From: Victivallis lenta
GTDB taxonomy: Bacteria; Verrucomicrobiota; Lentisphaeria; Victivallales; Victivallaceae
Length of the DNA: 64,000 bases
Direction of reading: 5' to 3'
NCBI RefSeq assembly: GCF_009695545.1
Contig: NZ_VUNS01000021.1
Span: 1 to 64,000 of the forward strand
In this document: one piece after another, positions 7,434 through 17,846 of the stretch
Layout: every line of letters starts with the position of its first letter
How positions within the stretch are numbered: the first letter of the stretch is position 1
Made by a program: the position numbers and the translations under genes
The notes under the pieces: model-generated
The model's input: the letters and a program-made list of their open reading frames with translations, nothing else
Told to the model about the DNA's origin: nothing
Databases searched by the model: none

Positions 7434-8423
7434 ATGAAATGGTTCAGACATTTTCTACTGACGGCGACGGCCGTGGTCGCGGCCGCCGTGTCCGCCGCCG
7501 ATGAACCGGTATTGCGCATCGGTTACAGCGACTGGCCGGGCTGGACCGCATGGGAGATCGCCGACAAGAAGGGGTTTTTCGCAAAACACGGCGTCAACGT
7601 GAAGCTGGAATGGTTCGAATACGGCCCGCAGATGGATGCGTTCGCAGTGGGACGGATCGATGCGGCAGGCATCTCCAACGGCGATGCGATGGTGCTCAAC
7701 GCCTCCGGCGCACGCAACATCATCATCATGATCAACGATTATTCCAACGGCAATGACAAGATCGTCGGCGCGCCCGGCATCGGTTCGATCAGAGAGCTGA
7801 AGGGCAGGAAGATCGGCGTCGAAATCGGCTGTCTGAGCCACATGCTGCTGATGAACGCGCTCGCGAAGAACGGCATGACGGAAAAAGATGTGACGCTGGT
7901 CAACATGCCGACCCACCAGGCGGCGCAGACTCTCGCCTCCGGCGACGTTGCGGCGATCGTCGCGTGGCAGCCGAATTCCGGGGCGGCGCTCGAACTGGTC
8001 AAAGGTTCCCGGGAACTTTACACCAGCGCCGACGAACCCGGCATCATCTACGACACGCTGGCGGTTTCGGCGGAGAGTTTGCTGAAACACCGCGCCGAGT
8101 GGAGCAAGGTCGTCGCGGCGTGGTATGACGTAATCGACTACCTGAACGATCCGGCCAACCGGGACGAAGCGATGAAAATCCTGGCCGCGCGGGTCGGCGT
8201 GACGCCGGAAAAATATGCGACCTATATGAAGGGGACCCGGTTTCTGACCGCCGGCGAGGCGATGAAAATCTTCCGCAAGGCGGACGGTTTCGGTTCGGTC
8301 TACGGTTCCAGCGCGATTACAGACAAGTTCTTCGTCGACAACAAAATCTATAAAGAGAACGTAAACATCTCCCGCTGCATCGACCCGAGTTTCACCCGGG
8401 CGTACCTGAAGGGGAAGAAATAA
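7434..8423 (+). CDS. ABC transporter substrate-binding protein, NMT1/TauA-like (guanidine/urea operon)
   Basis: Protein of 329 residues. I chose the ATG at 7434 because it follows AAGGAGAG and starts a signal peptide (MKWFRHFLLTATAVVAAAVSAADE); the frame opens earlier without such signals. The mature start LRIGYSDWPGWTAWEIADKKGFF and the later VAAIVAWQPNSGAALELV are typical of the NMT1/TauA family. It heads a ten-gene plus-strand operon that continues with a permease, an ATPase and enzymes of guanidine/urea breakdown. In other bacteria binding proteins of this family accompany guanidine carboxylase genes, so guanidine or a related compound is the likely ligand (inference). Confidence 0.88.
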   Translation: MKWFRHFLLTATAVVAAAVSAADEPVLRIGYSDWPGWTAWEIADKKGFFAKHGVNVKLEWFEYGPQMDAFAVGRIDAAGISNGDAMVLNASGARNIIIMINDYSNGNDKIVGAPGIGSIRELKGRKIGVEIGCLSHMLLMNALAKNGMTEKDVTLVNMPTHQAAQTLASGDVAAIVAWQPNSGAALELVKGSRELYTSADEPGIIYDTLAVSAESLLKHRAEWSKVVAAWYDVIDYLNDPANRDEAMKILAARVGVTPEKYATYMKGTRFLTAGEAMKIFRKADGFGSVYGSSAITDKFFVDNKIYKENVNISRCIDPSFTRAYLKGKK

Positions 8424-8442
8424 CCGGTTCGGGGAGGCGATT

Positions 8443-9501
8443 ATGACTTTGCGGCAAGGATGCTTCGCCATCCGCAAAAAACTGACCCGGCGACAGGAAG
8501 GGACGCTTCTGGTGCTGTCGTTCGTGCTGCCGCTCGCATTGTGGGCGGCGGTCAGCTACACTCCCTTCCTCTATCATCCGGACATGCGGATCACGGATGC
8601 GGGCGACAGCCTGCTCTGCGCGCCCGGCGACCGGATCGACCGTTCGGGGTTCGAGCGGGAAAACAAGGCGATTCTCGAAAACGGCGGCGTCCCGATGCGG
8701 GGCGTCCGGGCCAATCCGGCCTGGCTGCCCGCGCCGCACGAGGTGGCGGCCGCGCTGGTGACCGCATTCAAGACGCCGCCGCGGCGCGACGGGGAGCCGT
8801 GGTTCCATCAGAGCATCGCGCACAGCATCCGGGTGGTGTTCCTCGGGTTCCTGCTGTCGTCGCTGCTGGGAGTGCCGCTCGGCATCCTGTGCGGGGCGTT
8901 CCCGTTCTTCGAGCGGCTGTTCGAGCCGGTGGTGGAATTCATCCGCTACTTTCCGGCCCCGGTTTTTGCTACTCTGGCGGTCGCAATTCTCGGGATCAAC
9001 GATGCGCCGAAGGTCGCGATCATCGTGATCGGCACCTTTTTCCAACAGCTGCCGATGATCGCCAATACCACGCGGCAGGCCGATCCGGCGCTGATCGAAG
9101 CGGCCCAGACGCTCGGAGCAGGCCGCAAGCGCATTCTGATGCGGGTGGTCATCCCGTCGGTGCTGCCGAAACTCTACAAGGACATGCGCATCCTGCTCGG
9201 CTGGGCGTGGACCTATCTGATCGTCGCGGAGGTGGTCGGCACCACGACCGGCATCAGCTGGTTCATCACCCAGCAGGCCAAATACCGGAATTTCGCGAAC
9301 GTCTACGCGGCGATCGTGATCATCGGCTGCATCGGCCTTGCCTGCGACATGTTCCTCGCGTGGTTCGCAAAACAAATTTTTCCGTGGGAGGCCGGCTGCC
9401 GGACCCGGCTCTACCGGATCTTCGCGGAGGTCTTCGGTCCCCGCGACCAGGTGTTCAGCTTCACCCTGAAAAAACATTCGCCGGAAAACGTGGAGGAGTA
9501 A
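8443..9501 (+). CDS. ABC transporter permease, TauC/NrtB type (guanidine/urea operon)
   Basis: Inner-membrane permease of 352 residues, start ATG at 8443 after GGGGAGG. After the first membrane segment there is an unusually long polar insert (about residues 45-110, DMRITDAGDSL to DGEPWFHQSIAHS) that is probably periplasmic. The normal permease core follows with the EAA-like loop IEAAQTLGAGRKRILMRVVIP. The insert makes it longer than the usual 250-280-residue family members. It begins 19 bases after the binding-protein gene and ends two bases before the ATPase start. Confidence 0.87.
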   Translation: MTLRQGCFAIRKKLTRRQEGTLLVLSFVLPLALWAAVSYTPFLYHPDMRITDAGDSLLCAPGDRIDRSGFERENKAILENGGVPMRGVRANPAWLPAPHEVAAALVTAFKTPPRRDGEPWFHQSIAHSIRVVFLGFLLSSLLGVPLGILCGAFPFFERLFEPVVEFIRYFPAPVFATLAVAILGINDAPKVAIIVIGTFFQQLPMIANTTRQADPALIEAAQTLGAGRKRILMRVVIPSVLPKLYKDMRILLGWAWTYLIVAEVVGTTTGISWFITQQAKYRNFANVYAAIVIIGCIGLACDMFLAWFAKQIFPWEAGCRTRLYRIFAEVFGPRDQVFSFTLKKHSPENVEE

Positions 9502-9503
9502 TC

Positions 9504-10391
<888 letters not shown>

Positions 10392-10408
10392 GGAAGGAGA
10401 ATTTTATC

Positions 10409-11128
10409 ATGGAAAACAATCTTGCCCTGCTCACCGAAACCGTAATCGACGGCGGCTGGAATTATTCCCGGATCGTGAAGCGCGGCCAGCTGCTGCGCCT
10501 GACCGATCTGGAAGGCGGAGCCAACGTATCGGCGATGTTCTACAACGCCGGAAACTTTTCGGAACGGTTCAATCTCGGCGATACGCTGAAAATCCAGCAT
10601 ATCTGCCGCCTGACGAAACACTGCTGCATCTACTCCGACATGGGACGCATCCTGATGAGCGTGCCGGAAGACACCTGCGGCTGGCACGACATGCTCTGCG
10701 GCTGCACCCATGCCGCGCTGATCGAGAAGCGGTTCGGCCAAAAGGAGTATCAGGAAGCGCACAACGACTTCTACCGCAACGGTTACGATTCTCTGCTCGT
10801 CGAACTGGGCAAACACGGCATGACCAAGCGGGACGTGACCGAAATCATCAACTTCTTCAGCAAGGTCACGGTCGATGAAAAAGGGGCGATGACCTTCGTG
10901 CCGGGCAATTCTCCGGCGGGAAGCCATGTGGACCTGCGGGCCGAGATGGATACGCTGGTGGTGCTCGATACCGGCATGCATCCGCTGAATCCGGCGACCG
11001 AATATCCGCGCAAACCGGTCAGAGCGGCGCTCTACGCGTGCGAACCCGGCCGCAAAGACGATCCGTGCTTCACCTGGTGCCCGGAAAACGAACGCGGATT
11101 CGCCGCCACCTCGCTCTACAACCTGTAA
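10409..11128 (+). CDS. Urea/guanidine carboxylase-associated protein, UAAP1 type (DUF1989)
   Basis: Protein of 239 residues, start at 10409 after AAGGAAGGAGA. It belongs to the DUF1989/UAAP group that accompanies urea amidolyase genes. Members act as the two-subunit carboxyguanidine deiminase (CgdAB), which turns carboxyguanidine into allophanate. The family motif DTCGWHD is visible near residue 90, with further Cys residues behind it. This copy matches the longer UAAP1 branch: it has SAMFYNAGNFSERFNLGDTLK and the tail CFTWCPENERGFAATSLYNL. It is the first of three family members in a row, so it is probably one subunit of a complex. Assignment of CgdA versus CgdB is not attempted. Confidence 0.82.
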   Translation: MENNLALLTETVIDGGWNYSRIVKRGQLLRLTDLEGGANVSAMFYNAGNFSERFNLGDTLKIQHICRLTKHCCIYSDMGRILMSVPEDTCGWHDMLCGCTHAALIEKRFGQKEYQEAHNDFYRNGYDSLLVELGKHGMTKRDVTEIINFFSKVTVDEKGAMTFVPGNSPAGSHVDLRAEMDTLVVLDTGMHPLNPATEYPRKPVRAALYACEPGRKDDPCFTWCPENERGFAATSLYNL

Positions 11129-11144
11129 TCCGGAGGACGCAATC

Positions 11145-11801
11145 ATGGTTACCCGATATCTGGAAAGCTCCCGCAAGGAAGCCGACGCCGTCCACGTCGA
11201 AATCGTCAAGGCCGGAACCGGCTGGATGTATCCGGTCCGGAAAGGACAGATTCTGCGGATCGTCGACATCAACGGCAATCAGGCGGTCGACACCATTTTC
11301 TACAACGCCGACAATACCGCCGAACGTTACAGCGTGCAGCAGACCGTGCAGCGCCAGCGGAACGCGCTGGTCGGCGTCGGCACCGACCTGATGAGCAGCG
11401 AGGACCGCGTGATGCTGACGGTGGTGGCCGACACCTGCGGCGACCACGACACGCTCGGCAGCGCCTGCTCGTGCGAGAGCAACATGATCCGCTACGGTTT
11501 CGGCCACCGCTACCAGCACGCCTGCCGCGAAAGCTTCCTTGCCCGGCTGCTGGCGTACGGGATGGACAAGCGCGATCAGGTCAACAACCTGAATTTCTTC
11601 ATGTACGTGCCGCTGGACGAGCGGGGCAATCTGAATTTCGCCGACGGCATTTCCTCGCCGGGCAAGTACATCGAACTTGAAGCGAAGATGAACGTGCTGG
11701 TGCTGGTCTCCAACTGTCCGCAGTTGAACAATCCCTGCAACGGCTATGATCCCACTCCGGTCAAGATGATCGTGTGGGACCCGGAAGGAGGCTGCCGATG
11801 A
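11145..11801 (+). CDS. Urea/guanidine carboxylase-associated protein, UAAP2 type, copy 1 (DUF1989)
   Basis: Protein of 218 residues, start at 11145 after CGGAGGAC. It carries VKAGTGWMYPVRKGQILRIVD, the family motif DTCGDHDTLGSAC and the C-terminal NNPCNGYDPTPVKMIVWDPE, all typical of UAAP2. It is expected to pair with the UAAP1 product as carboxyguanidine deiminase. The stop TGA overlaps the next ATG (ATGA), indicating translational coupling. The following gene is a close paralogue, which is unusual, since most operons of this kind carry only two UAAP genes. Confidence 0.82.
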   Translation: MVTRYLESSRKEADAVHVEIVKAGTGWMYPVRKGQILRIVDINGNQAVDTIFYNADNTAERYSVQQTVQRQRNALVGVGTDLMSSEDRVMLTVVADTCGDHDTLGSACSCESNMIRYGFGHRYQHACRESFLARLLAYGMDKRDQVNNLNFFMYVPLDERGNLNFADGISSPGKYIELEAKMNVLVLVSNCPQLNNPCNGYDPTPVKMIVWDPEGGCR

Positions 11802-12451
11802 ATCCGAAACTCAAAGCGGTGGAACGCGATCCGGCCGAGGCCGTCTGCTCTGCCGTGGTCAAGGCCGGAACCGGCTGGCTGCATGAGGTCCGGGCCGGAC
11901 AGATCCTGCGGATCGTCGACCTGTGCGGCAACCAGTCGGCGGATGTGCTGCTCTACAATGCGCACGACACCGCCGAGCGTTACAATGTGAACAACACCAT
12001 TGCGGCGCAGCGCAGCACGATGATCGAGCTCGGCACCGAACTGCGTTCCAACGACGACAATGTGATGTTCACGGTCGTGGCCGATACCTGCGGTGAGCAC
12101 GACACGCTCGGCAGCGGCTGTTCGGCGGAGGGCAATGCAATCCGTTACACCGACCGCACCCGCTTCATGCACAGCTGCCGCGACACCTTCGTGCGCCACT
12201 TTTCGGACATGCCCGGCATGAGCAAGCGCGACCAGACCTGCAACCTGAACTTCTTCACCAAAGTTCAGCTCGGCACGACGGGGAGCCTCGAATTTGTGGA
12301 CGGCATCTCCGGCCCGGGCAAATACGTGGATCTCGAAGCGAAGATGGACGTGCTGGTGCTGCTCTCCAACTGTGCGCAGCTGAACAATCCCTGCAACGAC
12401 TACAACCCGACTCCGGTGCAAATGCTCATCTGGGATGCCGAGAAAGGATAA
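11798..12451 (+). CDS. Urea/guanidine carboxylase-associated protein, UAAP2 type, copy 2 (DUF1989)
   Basis: Protein of 217 residues. I set the start at 11798 because it is preceded by GGAAGGAGG and overlaps the previous stop as ATGA. The sequence closely follows its neighbour: VKAGTGWLHEVRAGQILRIVD, DTCGEHDTLGSGC and NNPCNDYNPTPVQMLIWDAE. It keeps the DTCGxHD motif, so it is not an obviously dead copy. It may be an alternative subunit, or part of a three-subunit enzyme with changed substrate range. The carboxylase gene starts 8 bases after its stop. Confidence 0.8.
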   Translation: MNPKLKAVERDPAEAVCSAVVKAGTGWLHEVRAGQILRIVDLCGNQSADVLLYNAHDTAERYNVNNTIAAQRSTMIELGTELRSNDDNVMFTVVADTCGEHDTLGSGCSAEGNAIRYTDRTRFMHSCRDTFVRHFSDMPGMSKRDQTCNLNFFTKVQLGTTGSLEFVDGISGPGKYVDLEAKMDVLVLLSNCAQLNNPCNDYNPTPVQMLIWDAEKG

Positions 12452-12458
12452 GTGTTTT

Positions 12459-15400
12459 ATGTTCAAGAAAGTACTGATCGCAAACCGTGGCGAAATCGCC
12501 TGCCGGATCATCCGGACGCTCAGGGAGATGAAGATCGGTTCGGTCGCGGTCTACTCCGACATCGATGAAACCGCCGCGCACGTGCTGGCCGCCGACGAGG
12601 CGGTCCGGCTCGGTCCGGCTCCGGCCGCCGAAAGCTACCTCAACATTCCGGCGATTCTCGCCGCCGCGCGGGAAACCGGGGCCGAGGCGATTCATCCCGG
12701 CTACGGTTTCCTGAGTGAAAACGCCGATTTCGCCCGGCAGTGCGAAGCGGCCGGAATCGTTTTCATCGGTCCTGCGCCGGAACAGCTGGTCGACTTCGGA
12801 CTGAAGCACCGGGCGCGGGAACTGGCGCAGCGGTTCGAGGTGCCGCTGGTTCCGGGAAGCGGCCTGCTGCCGACTGCCGAAGCTGCGCTCGAAGCCGCCC
12901 GCGGAATCGGTTATCCGGTGATGCTCAAGAGTACGGCGGGCGGCGGCGGCATCGGCATGTGCGTGTGCCGTTCCGACGCGGAACTGGCCGCCGGTTTCGA
13001 ACGGATCGGCCGCTTGAGCCGCAATAACTTCAAGGACTCCGGGCTGTTCGTCGAGAAGTACGTCGAATGTTCCCGGCATATCGAAGTGCAGCTGTTCGGG
13101 GACGGGCGGGGCCATGTCGCGATTCTCGGGGAACGCGACTGCTCCACCCAGCGCCGCAACCAGAAGGTGATTGAGGAGACGCCCGCGCCGAGCCTGCCGG
13201 AAGCGACCCGGGCCGCGCTGCACGCCGCCGCCCGCCGCCTCGGTGAAGGGGTCGCCTACCGTTCCGCCGGTACGGTCGAATTCATCTACGACTGCCGGAC
13301 GGGCGACTTTTATTTCCTCGAAGTCAACACCCGGCTTCAGGTCGAACACGGCGTGACCGAAGCGGTTTTCGGCATCGACCTCGTGAAATGGATGATTCAG
13401 GAGGCGGCCGGAAACGCTCCTTTCGTTCCTGGGGAGTGTTTTACGCCCTCCGGCGCGGCGATGGAGTTCCGAATCTACGCAGAGGACCCCGGCAGGAACT
13501 ACCAGCCGTCGAGCGGCCTTGTGACCGCCGCCGATTTTCCGGACGGAATCCGTTGCGACAGGTGGATCGAAACCGGCTCCGAAGTCAGCGCATGGTACGA
13601 TCCGCTGCTCGCCAAACTGATCGTGCACGGCCGCGACCGCGCCGACGTGATCGCGAAGTCCGAACGGGCGCTGGCCGCCAGCCGTGTCGCCGGATTTGAA
13701 ACCAATCTGCTACTGCTGCGCGATGTGCTGAAGCTGGAAAAATTCCGTTCCGGGGAGGTTTCGACCGCTCTGTTGCGGGAGTTCGCCTATGCCGCGCCGA
13801 CTTTTGAGGTTCTCGCACCGGGCGCGCAGACCACGGTGCAGGATTATCCCGGCCGCCTCGGCTGCTGGGATGTCGGCGTGCCGCCGTCGGGCCCGATGGA
13901 CGATTACCACTTCCGGCTCGCCAACCGCATCGTCGGGAATGCCGAAAACGCTCCGGGTCTGGAAATGACCCTCTCCGGCGCAACGCTGCGGTTCAACTGC
14001 AAGACGCTGATCGCCGTGACGGGCGGCGATTTCCCGCTGAAACTGAACAACATGCCGGTCGAACGCAACCGTCCCTGCGAAGTGCATCCGGGCGATGTGC
14101 TGAAGATCGGCGTCACCCGCTGCGGCCAGCGCTGCAACCTCGCCGTGCGCGGCGGCATCGACGTGCCGGAATATCTCGGCAGCCGTTCGACCTTCACGCT
14201 CGGCCGTTTCGGCGGTCACGGCGGCCGCGCCCTCGCGGCGGGCGATGTGCTCCACATCGGGAAGATGACCGCCGGGGAACCGCTGACGCCCTCGGCCGCT
14301 TCGCTGCCTGAACTCGGCAGCCGCTGGGAGATCGCGGTCCTGTACGGGCCGCACGGCGCGCCGGACTACCTGACCCCGGAAGATGTGAAAACCTTCTTCG
14401 ATGCGGAGTGGGAGGTGCATTACAACTCCTCGCGCACCGGCGTCCGGCTGATCGGCCCCCATTTTGAATGGGCGCGTCCCGATGGCGGCGAAGCCGGGCT
14501 GCACCCCTCCAACCTGCACGACAACGCCTATGCGGTCGGCACGTTGGATTTCACCGGCGACATGCCGGTAATCCTCGGCAACGACGGTCCGAGTCTCGGC
14601 GGTTTCGTCTGTCCGGTCACGGTCATCGGCGCCGAACTCTGGAAGGTCGGCCTGCTCCGTAGCGGCGACCGGGTCCGGTTCGTTCCGGTTTCGGTTGAAT
14701 ATGCGGCGCGCCTGCGCGAGTACCGCGAAGCCGTGCTGGCCGATCCCGCTGCCGCCTGTACGCCGCCGCCGGTTCCTGAACCGGTCGAGCCGGTCACTCC
14801 GGTCGTCGCCGAATTCGGCGGCGGCGATGAGATGGAGCGCATCGTCTGCCGCCAGGACGGGGATGCGTATCTGCTGCTGGAATTCGGCCCGCCGGTGATC
14901 GACCTGCGGCTCCGGTTCAAAGTTCACGCCTGGATGCTGAGGCTCGGAGAGCTGCACCATCCTGCCCTGATCGACCTGACGCCCGGAATCCGCTCTTTGC
15001 AGCTTCACTTCGACCCGGCGAAACTGCCGCAGCGGGAGCTGCTGGAACTGCTTGCCCGCCTTGCGGAAGAACTGAAGAACAACCGGATCACCCGTGTCCC
15101 GGCCCGGATCGTACATCTGCCGCTGTCATGGGACGATCCCGCCACCCGGCTCGCCATTGAAAAATACGTCAGCACGGTCCGCCCCGGTGCGCCGTGGTGC
15201 TGTCCGAACAACATCGAATTCATCCGCCGCATCAACGGGCTGGACTCGGTTGACGAAGTGTATGAGACCGTGTTCAACGCCCGCTATCTGGTGATGGGAC
15301 TCGGCGATGTCTACCTCGGCGCGCCGGTCGCGACCCCGCTCGATCCGCGCCGCCGCCTCGTGACGACCAAATACAATCCGGCCCGCACCTGGACGCCTGA

Positions 15401-16058
15401 AAACGCGGTCGGGATCGGCGGCGCCTACATGTGCGTCTACGGCATGGAGGGGCCCGGCGGCTACCAGTTCGTCGGGCGCACCGTACAGATGTGGAACCGG
15501 TTTCGCGTCACTCCGGAATTTGAAGCGGGCAAGCCGTGGCTGCTGCGTTTCTTCGATCAGGTCCGTTTCTATCCGGTCGGGCCGGACGAGCTGATGAGGA
15601 TGCGCCGGGAGTTCATCGCCGGCAAATTCCATTTGAAGATCGAACCGGCGGTTTTCGACATCGGAGAGTACGAAGCGTTTCTGCATGACAATGCCGCATC
15701 GATCCACGCCTTCGAAGCTCGCCGCAGGCAGGCTTTCGAGGAGGAAAAACAGCGTTGGATCGCCAACGGCCAGCTCACTTTCGAGACCCGTTCCGGCGAT
15801 GTCGTCGACGCCGCGCCCGAAGCCGTCCTGAAAGCCGGAGAAGAAGGCGTTTACGCCCCTGTCGCCGGAAGCATCTGGAAGCTGAATGTCGCCGCTCCCG
15901 GCACCCGCGTCAAGGCAGGCGAACCACTCGCCGTGATGGAGAGCATGAAAACCGAAATCGCGATTCCCGCAGAGACCGACTGCACAGTCACTCAGATCTT
16001 CTGCGCCGCTGCTGCCGAAGTCAAAAGCGGCCAATGCCTTTTCGCCGTCACTGTGTGA
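12459..16058 (+). CDS. Biotin-dependent urea/guanidine carboxylase
   Basis: Multidomain enzyme of 1199 residues that carboxylates urea or guanidine with ATP and bicarbonate. The order is biotin carboxylase (about 1-450: FKKVLIANRGEIACR, the ATP-grasp loop AGGGGIGM, EVNTRLQVEHGVTE), KipA-like AHS2 (about 460-740: TTVQDYPGRLGCWDVGVPPSGPMD, GNDGPSLGGF), KipI-like AHS1 (about 790-1000), and a C-terminal biotinyl domain with AVMESMKTE and the biotin lysine near residue 1164. Allophanate hydrolase is a separate gene here, unlike in fungal urea amidolyase. The UAAP neighbours and TauABC-type importer favour guanidine over urea, but I cannot settle this from residues. Start ATG at 12459 is chosen because it begins the conserved biotin carboxylase fold. 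Confidence 0.9.
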   Translation: MFKKVLIANRGEIACRIIRTLREMKIGSVAVYSDIDETAAHVLAADEAVRLGPAPAAESYLNIPAILAAARETGAEAIHPGYGFLSENADFARQCEAAGIVFIGPAPEQLVDFGLKHRARELAQRFEVPLVPGSGLLPTAEAALEAARGIGYPVMLKSTAGGGGIGMCVCRSDAELAAGFERIGRLSRNNFKDSGLFVEKYVECSRHIEVQLFGDGRGHVAILGERDCSTQRRNQKVIEETPAPSLPEATRAALHAAARRLGEGVAYRSAGTVEFIYDCRTGDFYFLEVNTRLQVEHGVTEAVFGIDLVKWMIQEAAGNAPFVPGECFTPSGAAMEFRIYAEDPGRNYQPSSGLVTAADFPDGIRCDRWIETGSEVSAWYDPLLAKLIVHGRDRADVIAKSERALAASRVAGFETNLLLLRDVLKLEKFRSGEVSTALLREFAYAAPTFEVLAPGAQTTVQDYPGRLGCWDVGVPPSGPMDDYHFRLANRIVGNAENAPGLEMTLSGATLRFNCKTLIAVTGGDFPLKLNNMPVERNRPCEVHPGDVLKIGVTRCGQRCNLAVRGGIDVPEYLGSRSTFTLGRFGGHGGRALAAGDVLHIGKMTAGEPLTPSAASLPELGSRWEIAVLYGPHGAPDYLTPEDVKTFFDAEWEVHYNSSRTGVRLIGPHFEWARPDGGEAGLHPSNLHDNAYAVGTLDFTGDMPVILGNDGPSLGGFVCPVTVIGAELWKVGLLRSGDRVRFVPVSVEYAARLREYREAVLADPAAACTPPPVPEPVEPVTPVVAEFGGGDEMERIVCRQDGDAYLLLEFGPPVIDLRLRFKVHAWMLRLGELHHPALIDLTPGIRSLQLHFDPAKLPQRELLELLARLAEELKNNRITRVPARIVHLPLSWDDPATRLAIEKYVSTVRPGAPWCCPNNIEFIRRINGLDSVDEVYETVFNARYLVMGLGDVYLGAPVATPLDPRRRLVTTKYNPARTWTPENAVGIGGAYMCVYGMEGPGGYQFVGRTVQMWNRFRVTPEFEAGKPWLLRFFDQVRFYPVGPDELMRMRREFIAGKFHLKIEPAVFDIGEYEAFLHDNAASIHAFEARRRQAFEEEKQRWIANGQLTFETRSGDVVDAAPEAVLKAGEEGVYAPVAGSIWKLNVAAPGTRVKAGEPLAVMESMKTEIAIPAETDCTVTQIFCAAAAEVKSGQCLFAVTV

Positions 16059-16097
16059 TTCTTCCTTGGAAACCGCATTGCATAAAGGCACTTGAAC

Positions 16098-17846
16098 ATG
16101 CTGACGATCAAAAACTTATTACATCAGTACCGCACCGGGCGGACAACGGTGCGCCGCCGCCTGACCGAACTGTACCGGACCGCCTCCGAAGCGCCCGCCG
16201 GAATCTGGATCAGCCTGATTTCCGAAGCGCAGCTGGAACAGTATCTCGCCCGGCTGGAACGGTTGTCGCCGGACTCGCTGCCGCTTTACGGCATCCCGTT
16301 CGCAGTCAAAGACAACATCGACCTTGCCGGGATTCCGACCACGGCGGCCTGTCCGGCCTACGCCTACACTCCGGAGCGGTCGGCGCGGGTGGTCGAACTC
16401 CTGGTCGAAGCCGGCGCCGTGCCGCTCGGCAAAACCAATATGGACCAGTTCGCGACCGGGCTGGTCGGAGTACGCTCGCCGTATGGCGTGACCCCGAACC
16501 GACTTGCTCCCGGTTATGTGGCGGGCGGTTCGAGCAGCGGCTCGGCGGCGGCGCTGGCGCACGGACTGTGCAGCTTTTCGCTCGGTACCGATACCGCCGG
16601 TTCCGGACGGATTCCGGCGGCGTTCAATGAACTGGTCGGCGTCAAGCCGAGCCGGGGACTTCTGAGTACCCGCGGCGTGGTTCCGGCCTGCCGCACCCTC
16701 GACTGCGTATCGATCTTCGCATTGACGCTTGAAGATGCCGAAATTCTGCTGGAAGCCACCGCGGAATTCGATCCGGAAGACGCTTACAGCCGTGCCGCGC
16801 CGAAAGTGAATCCTCTGCCGCGCCGCTGGAAGTTCGGTGTGCCGCGCGACGAAGAACTTGAGTTCTTCGGGAACTGCGCCTACCGCGACGCATTTTCCCG
16901 CGCGGTGCGGCGGATGGAGGCGGCAGGCGGCAAGAGGGTGACGATCGACTTCGCGCCGTTTCTGGCCGCGGCGCGTCTGCTCTACGAAGGACCATGGGTA
17001 TTCGAGCGTTACGCGGCGGTCGGCGGATTCATCGAGAGCCATCCCGGCGCGGCGCTTCCGGTGATCGAAACGATCATCACGCCCGGACAGACGCCGCATC
17101 CGTCGGAGGTGTTCCGGGGGATGTACCGGCTGCAGGAGTGCAAGGCGAAGGCCGACGCGGAATTGGCGAAGGTTGATCTGCTCCTGACTCCGACAGCCGG
17201 AACCATCTACCGGATCGGCGAAGTCGAAGCCGATCCGATCCGGCTCAACAGCAATCTCGGGTACTATACCAACTACATGAATCTGCTGGATTATGCCGCC
17301 CTTGCGATTCCGGCGGCGCGGGCCGGCAAACTGCCGTTCGGCGTGACGCTGGTCGGCAGGGCGTTCGACGACGGCAGGCTGCTGGAGGCGGCGCGGCGCT
17401 TCCGGCTGGCGGAACCGTACACCGTCGCGGTCTGCGGCGCGCACCTCGCCGGCATGCCGCTCCACTCGGAACTGGAGGAGCTTGGCGCCCGTTTTCTGGG
17501 AAGCGCCGAAACCGCTCCCCGCTACCGGATGTACGCGCTGGAAAAAGGGTCCGTGCCGAAACCGGCGCTGTTGCGAACGGAAAAAGACGGAACTTCATTT
17601 TACGTTGAACTTTACGAACTGTCCGAAAATGCTTTCGCCCGGTTCGTTGCCCGCATTCCGCCTCCGCTCGGCCTCGGCATGCTGGAACTCCGGGACGGCT
17701 CCCGCGTCTCCGGCTTCATCGGCGAGGCCGTGGCAGCAGAGTGCGGCCGCGATATCTCCGGCTTCTCCGACTGGCGCGCCTATATCAGAACTTGTACGAA
17801 ATCAGAATGGAAAGCGGACTCCCATGCAGAAACGAATGCCGTTTGA
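16098..17846 (+). CDS. atzF: Allophanate hydrolase
   Basis: Protein of 582 residues that hydrolyses allophanate to ammonia and CO2 via N-carboxycarbamate. The N-terminal amidase-signature domain shows FAVKDNIDLAGIPTT (catalytic Lys), GGSSSGSAAA near residues 143-151 and GTDTAGSGRIPA (the Ser-cisSer-Lys triad). The C-terminal part from about residue 460 ends in GLGMLELRDGSRVSGFIGE, matching the decarboxylating domain of AtzF. I used the ATG at 16098; a TTG six bases upstream is also in frame. It is the last enzyme of the guanidine/urea route in this operon and overlaps the following hydrolase gene. Confidence 0.9.
   Translation: MLTIKNLLHQYRTGRTTVRRRLTELYRTASEAPAGIWISLISEAQLEQYLARLERLSPDSLPLYGIPFAVKDNIDLAGIPTTAACPAYAYTPERSARVVELLVEAGAVPLGKTNMDQFATGLVGVRSPYGVTPNRLAPGYVAGGSSSGSAAALAHGLCSFSLGTDTAGSGRIPAAFNELVGVKPSRGLLSTRGVVPACRTLDCVSIFALTLEDAEILLEATAEFDPEDAYSRAAPKVNPLPRRWKFGVPRDEELEFFGNCAYRDAFSRAVRRMEAAGGKRVTIDFAPFLAAARLLYEGPWVFERYAAVGGFIESHPGAALPVIETIITPGQTPHPSEVFRGMYRLQECKAKADAELAKVDLLLTPTAGTIYRIGEVEADPIRLNSNLGYYTNYMNLLDYAALAIPAARAGKLPFGVTLVGRAFDDGRLLEAARRFRLAEPYTVAVCGAHLAGMPLHSELEELGARFLGSAETAPRYRMYALEKGSVPKPALLRTEKDGTSFYVELYELSENAFARFVARIPPPLGLGMLELRDGSRVSGFIGEAVAAECGRDISGFSDWRAYIRTCTKSEWKADSHAETNAV

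Noticed and set aside
7600-7625. tRNA-like GGTTCGAA T-arm sequence
   Set aside because: It lies inside a well-supported coding region and no acceptor or anticodon stem can be drawn around it.
7455-8477. Minus-strand open frame opposite the substrate-binding protein
   Set aside because: No ribosome site or domain; the plus strand has a signal peptide and family motifs.
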